A stretch of 64,000 nt of DNA from Candidatus Accumulibacter proximus (lineage in GTDB: Bacteria; Pseudomonadota; Gammaproteobacteria; Burkholderiales; Rhodocyclaceae): positions 62,001 to 126,000 of the forward strand of contig JADJMH010000009.1 of the NCBI GenBank assembly GCA_016709675.1. The letters are read 5' to 3'. Under the pieces are notes generated by a model. The model was not told the DNA's origin, made no database searches, and saw only the letters and a list, made by a program, of their open reading frames with translations. Shown one piece after another: positions 61,149 through 64,000 of this stretch; the stretch's first letter is position 1; each line of letters opens with the position of its first letter. Position numbers and translations under genes: made by a program.

Positions 61149-61877
61149 GTGTTGGGATTCACTGCTGCCTGGGCTTGGACAAGTCCCGGGGTCTTCGTAA
61201 CGGTCCTTGTTCCGCCGGTTGCGACGGCCAGGAGGGCGATCGCCGGCGCCGGCTGTTCGCCGGCGCGGCTGGTGCTTGCCATGCTGCTCGGCGGCCTGCT
61301 GCTGTCACCGGCCGGTGCTGCCACGGTCGGCAACGTCTTTGTCTCGTACTCCGCCGATGGCGTTCCCAGCTATGCCAGCCAACGCCTTGATCCAAGCTAC
61401 CGGCTTTTCATCCGTGGAGAGACGCCGCCCGAGAGCCGTGGCAAGCCGGTGAGAAAGCCCGCCGGTGAGAGCCAGGCCGCAGGACAGCGGGAACTGACGC
61501 CACTGATCGAACACTACGCGCGCCTGCACGACGTGACGCCGCAACTGGTGGCGGCGGTGGTGCGGGTGGAATCGGGTTTCAACGCCCGCGCCGTGTCGCC
61601 GAAGGGCGCTGCCGGCGCGATGCAGTTGATGCCGGCCACGGCCGCGCGCTACGGGGTCACCAACCCCGACGATCCGGCGCAGAATATCGATGCCGGAGTA
61701 CGTCACCTCAAGGACCTGCTGACGCAGCATCGGGGCAACGTCGCACTGGCGCTGGCCGCGTACAACGCCGGTCAGGGAGCGGTGGCGCGGCACGGCGGCC
61801 GTATCCCGCCCTATCGTGAGACGATGCTCTATGTACCGGCCGTTCTGGCCGCGGCAGCACGGGGGGCCAGGCAGTGA
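61149..61877 (+). CDS. lytic transglycosylase (SLT domain)
   Basis: A 242-aa protein with an N-terminal export signal (LVLAMLLGGLLLSPAGA) and a C-terminal SLT domain: catalytic Glu in VRVESGFNARAVSPKGAAGAMQLMPATAARYG, LALAAYNAGQGAV, PYRETMLYVPAV. Cleaves peptidoglycan with 1,6-anhydro ends. Start is GTG at 61149; an ATG at 61281 is possible and would give a shorter signal peptide. Convergent with batD. Confidence 0.88.
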   Translation: MLGFTAAWAWTSPGVFVTVLVPPVATARRAIAGAGCSPARLVLAMLLGGLLLSPAGAATVGNVFVSYSADGVPSYASQRLDPSYRLFIRGETPPESRGKPVRKPAGESQAAGQRELTPLIEHYARLHDVTPQLVAAVVRVESGFNARAVSPKGAAGAMQLMPATAARYGVTNPDDPAQNIDAGVRHLKDLLTQHRGNVALALAAYNAGQGAVARHGGRIPPYRETMLYVPAVLAAAARGARQ

Positions 61878-62054
61878 TCCGGCGCCTGGCGATGGTTTGG
61901 CCGAGTACGGGCCATCGCGCGCGCCGGCAGGCGTGCCCACGGCTTCACGGCGGCCGGGCGTAGGGCTACCGCGCACCGGTCGCCCCGGAGTTCGCGCCTG
62001 GAGCATTGCCCCTTGCGCGATGAAGCAGCCGCTGACGTTGCCCCTCTCGCTGCG

Positions 62055-63454
62055 CTAGTTTTCGCTGAGCGCTTCCCGGGCGCGGCGCAGCGTTTCCGCC
62101 ATCGGTCGCTCGGCCGTTGCCCCGGGCGCATAGCGCGAGTGGTTGCAGATGGCGAAGAGGGCGGCATACGCTTCCAGACGGCGGTCATCGACCCCTGCCG
62201 GGCGCAGGACGCGGGCCACGATCTCTTCGGTGATCGCCGCTGCGGGGACGCCATGGCGGTCAGCCAGATGCCCCTGGAGTGCGCGAAATATCGCGGTATG
62301 AAAGGCGGCAGGGTCGTTGGCCGAGAGCCCCCGTTCGGCCTCGGCGAGCCAGTCTGCGACGGACCGCGCTGCCGCCTCCGGGGCGACCGGCGGCGGCTGG
62401 CGGGGGTGGCTCGATCGACGCATCGCCCGATGAATGATGAGGACAATGAAGACAATGAGGACGAGCAGCACGAGCACAGCGGCGACGACGGCCGGCCCAA
62501 CGCCGGCCAGGGGCGCTGCGCTGGCCGGCGCCGGGTCGCTGGTCTCCGGCGCCGCGGCGGCCACGCTGGCGACTGCGCTGGTCGGGGCTGCGCTCGCCGG
62601 GGCAGCGGGGCCGCCACCTGGAGCTGAATCGCCTGGCTCGTCAGCGTCTGGTAGCGCTCGCGCCGAGGATCGAAGTAGCTGACGCTCAGCACCGGTATCT
62701 CGACCGCCGTGGCCGTTTCGGGAATGAGCACCTGCTCACAGACCAGGCTGCTTTCGGTAAAACTCGCAACCGGAGGATAAGCGCGCACGCCCGGCAAGGA
62801 AAGCGCCGGGCAGGAGAAACTGTCAATATTTCCGGCCCCTTCGATGCGCGTCGTCAGGGTGACGGGATCGCCACTCTGGATGAGCGTCGGCGAGACCTCC
62901 CTGGCCAGCGTGAAGTGGCCGACCGCACCGCTGAAACCGGCGGGCTTGCCTTTCGCCGGTAGCGGCAGGATCGTGAAACGGACCGGCTGCGAGCGGACGG
63001 TCACCGGGCGGGGTTCGCTGTCGCCAAAAAAGGCGGCCGCACCGCTGCCCGGTGTCAGCAGGTCAAACTGCAACTCGGCCGGCCCAAGTTCGATTTCTCC
63101 GCTGCGGCTTGCCACCAGCGTCGTCGAAAACTCGTAGGCCGCGTATTCGCGGTCGTTGCGGGTGGTGCTGGCCTGTCGCGGGGGGGCATAGTCGGCGGTC
63201 CGGAAGGCCTCGCCTACCAGCCGGGGATACTGGACGTTGCGAATCGACACCGGGCCGGCGAGCAGGGTCACGGTCAGCGGTACCGCTTCGTGCACATAAG
63301 CCCGGGTCTTTTTCGGAAGGACCTCGAGGATGAACTGGTCGTCGGGCGCATCGCTCGCCGATGCCGCCGCGGCGCTCTGGCCGACCGGGCACGCGCCAAG
63401 CAGCAGCGCCACGAGCATGGCGCGAATCACCCCTCCGCTCAGCCATCGACTCAT
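62055..63454 (-). pseudogene. batD: BatD-like protein, one frame break near 62607-62610
   Basis: The start at 63454 (MSRWLSGGVIRAMLVALLLG) gives a signal peptide and a beta-rich N-terminal region (FILEVLPKKTRAYVHEAVPLTVTLL, EYAAYEFSTTLVASRSGEIELGP, LIQSGDPVTLTTRIEGAGNIDSFSCPAL) typical of BatD (oxygen tolerance). Around 62605 the frame turns into Arg/Pro-rich nonsense. Another frame continues with a linker, a membrane segment (VVAAVLVLLVLIVFIVLII) and LSANDPAAFHTAIFRALQGHL to the TAG at 62055. One extra G in GGGG at 62607-62610 joins both. BatD is part of the aerotolerance Bat complex with BatA/B. Likely an artefact. Confidence 0.72.
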
Positions 63455-63458
63455 TGCT

Positions 63459-64000
63459 TCACCAGTCCTTGTCCGGTTGCGCCAGCTTGCCGGCGGGATT
63501 CCCGGCATGCGGCATGCCTGCCGGCCTTTCGCGCCCGCGGGCCTCATTGAGCAGACGTTCGACCTCCGGCTGCGTCAGATCCCGGCGTGGTTTCCCCTTG
63601 CCGAGCGCATCATCGGCGCCGTCAGCCGCTTGCGCGGCGTCTGCCGTCGTTGCCGGCGGCGTGCTGGACGAATCCGCCTTCGTCCGTTCGCCCTCGGCTT
63701 TGCTAGCCTGGTCCCTGGCCGTTTCCCCGGCCTGCTTCTCATCGCTTCCCGCCGGCTGACGGCTATCTTCAGACGAGGTCTTCCTACCGAGTGCCGCCAG
63801 CCGCAGCCGGGCCGCGGCCAGATTGCCGGCGGCATCGGCGGCGTCCGGGTCAGCGGCCAGCGCCTGGCCATAGTCGGCCATGGCGTCGCTCAGCAGGCTT
63901 CTGGCGGCCGGCGGATCGCTGGCCGCCAGAAGCTCGCCCTGGCGGAAGCGGCTGTTGCCCCGGTTGTAGTGGATGGCAGCCGCGAGATCAGGGTCAGCCG
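63459..64000 (-). CDS. TPR protein of Bat locus (BatB/BatC-like), 5' part beyond window
   Basis: A partial frame running from beyond the window edge to 63459; the visible 180 codons have a TPR-like helix (AAAIHYNRGNSRFRQGELL and DYGQALAADPDAADAAGNLAAARLRL), then a Gly/Lys/Asp-rich disordered tail ending NPAGKLAQPDKDW. In Bat operons this place is taken by a von Willebrand/TPR protein. The stop lies 4 bp before the batD start. The N-terminus is missing, so the VWA domain cannot be confirmed. Confidence 0.7.
   Translation of the reverse strand, partial: ADPDLAAAIHYNRGNSRFRQGELLAASDPPAARSLLSDAMADYGQALAADPDAADAAGNLAAARLRLAALGRKTSSEDSRQPAGSDEKQAGETARDQASKAEGERTKADSSSTPPATTADAAQAADGADDALGKGKPRRDLTQPEVERLLNEARGRERPAGMPHAGNPAGKLAQPDKDW

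Noticed and set aside
61829..62600. Continuation of the batD frame as an Arg/Pro-rich C-terminus
   Set aside because: The other frame gives the expected membrane segment and BatD C-terminal domain, so the Arg/Pro tail is a frameshift product.
1..64000. tRNA, rRNA and CRISPR arrays
   Set aside because: No cloverleaf ends, rRNA segments or regularly spaced repeats were recognised on either strand by eye; a tRNAscan/Infernal run would settle this.

Overview
The window is high-GC chromosomal DNA of a betaproteobacterium, probably a member of the Rhodocyclales such as a Candidatus Accumulibacter relative. This is inferred from gene content and order (ilvI-ilvH-ilvC-pssA-leuA, rpsP-rimM-trmD-rplS, pepA-holC-valS, moaC-soxYZ, a sigma factor/DUF3619/DUF3106/RDD block). 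No rRNA or tRNA gene and no CRISPR array was seen.

Layout. Positions 1-3700 and 16100-17770 hold the two halves of an arsenic resistance cluster: an ArsJ-type organoarsenical exporter with its dedicated GAPDH on the minus strand, the first ~20 codons of an ArsC-type arsenate reductase, then arsR and an ACR3 arsenite exporter on the plus strand. The ~12.4 kb between them (about 3720-16090) is an accessory defence-like island. It carries a PLD-SNF2 helicase, an Eco57I-type adenine methyltransferase, an AlbA_2/ATPase protein, a DprA-like protein, a resolvase scrap, an AAA ATPase/DUF4276 (TOPRIM-like) pair, and a Phd/PIN toxin-antitoxin pair. The helicase/methyltransferase/AlbA_2 trio is contiguous and translationally coupled, and it lacks the companion genes of the systems I know. 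It is the best candidate for an undescribed system here.

Positions 17.9-21.2 kb encode a membrane redox module (thioredoxin-fold membrane protein, small secreted protein, ferric-reductase-like flavoprotein, cytochrome b5-like protein). Positions 21.3-32.9 kb are housekeeping: the Prc protease, an ankyrin protein, RraA, ClpA/ClpS, a cold-shock protein, SoxYZ, MoaC, an M48 metalloprotease, TusA and a fused PabB-PabC. Positions 32.9-42.5 kb hold valS-(unknown)-holC-pepA, the divergent lptF-lptG, and the sigma factor block. Positions 42.5-48.5 kb are branched-chain amino acid synthesis (ilvIHC, leuA with a short leucine-rich leader) plus pssA. Positions 48.6-57.6 kb contain wrbA, a PilZ-like protein, the rpsP-rimM-trmD-rplS ribosome operon and the isoprenoid operon xseB-ispA-dxs-folE2. 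Positions 57.8-64 kb hold a STAS-like protein, fadH with a TetR regulator, a lytic transglycosylase and the start of a Bat-type (aerotolerance) locus.

Three otherwise normal genes (the thioredoxin-fold membrane gene, trmD and batD) each carry one frame break. Each break is repaired by adding one G to a GGGG run on the plus strand. The shared pattern points to homopolymer under-calling rather than three independent mutations, so these should be read as probably intact genes.
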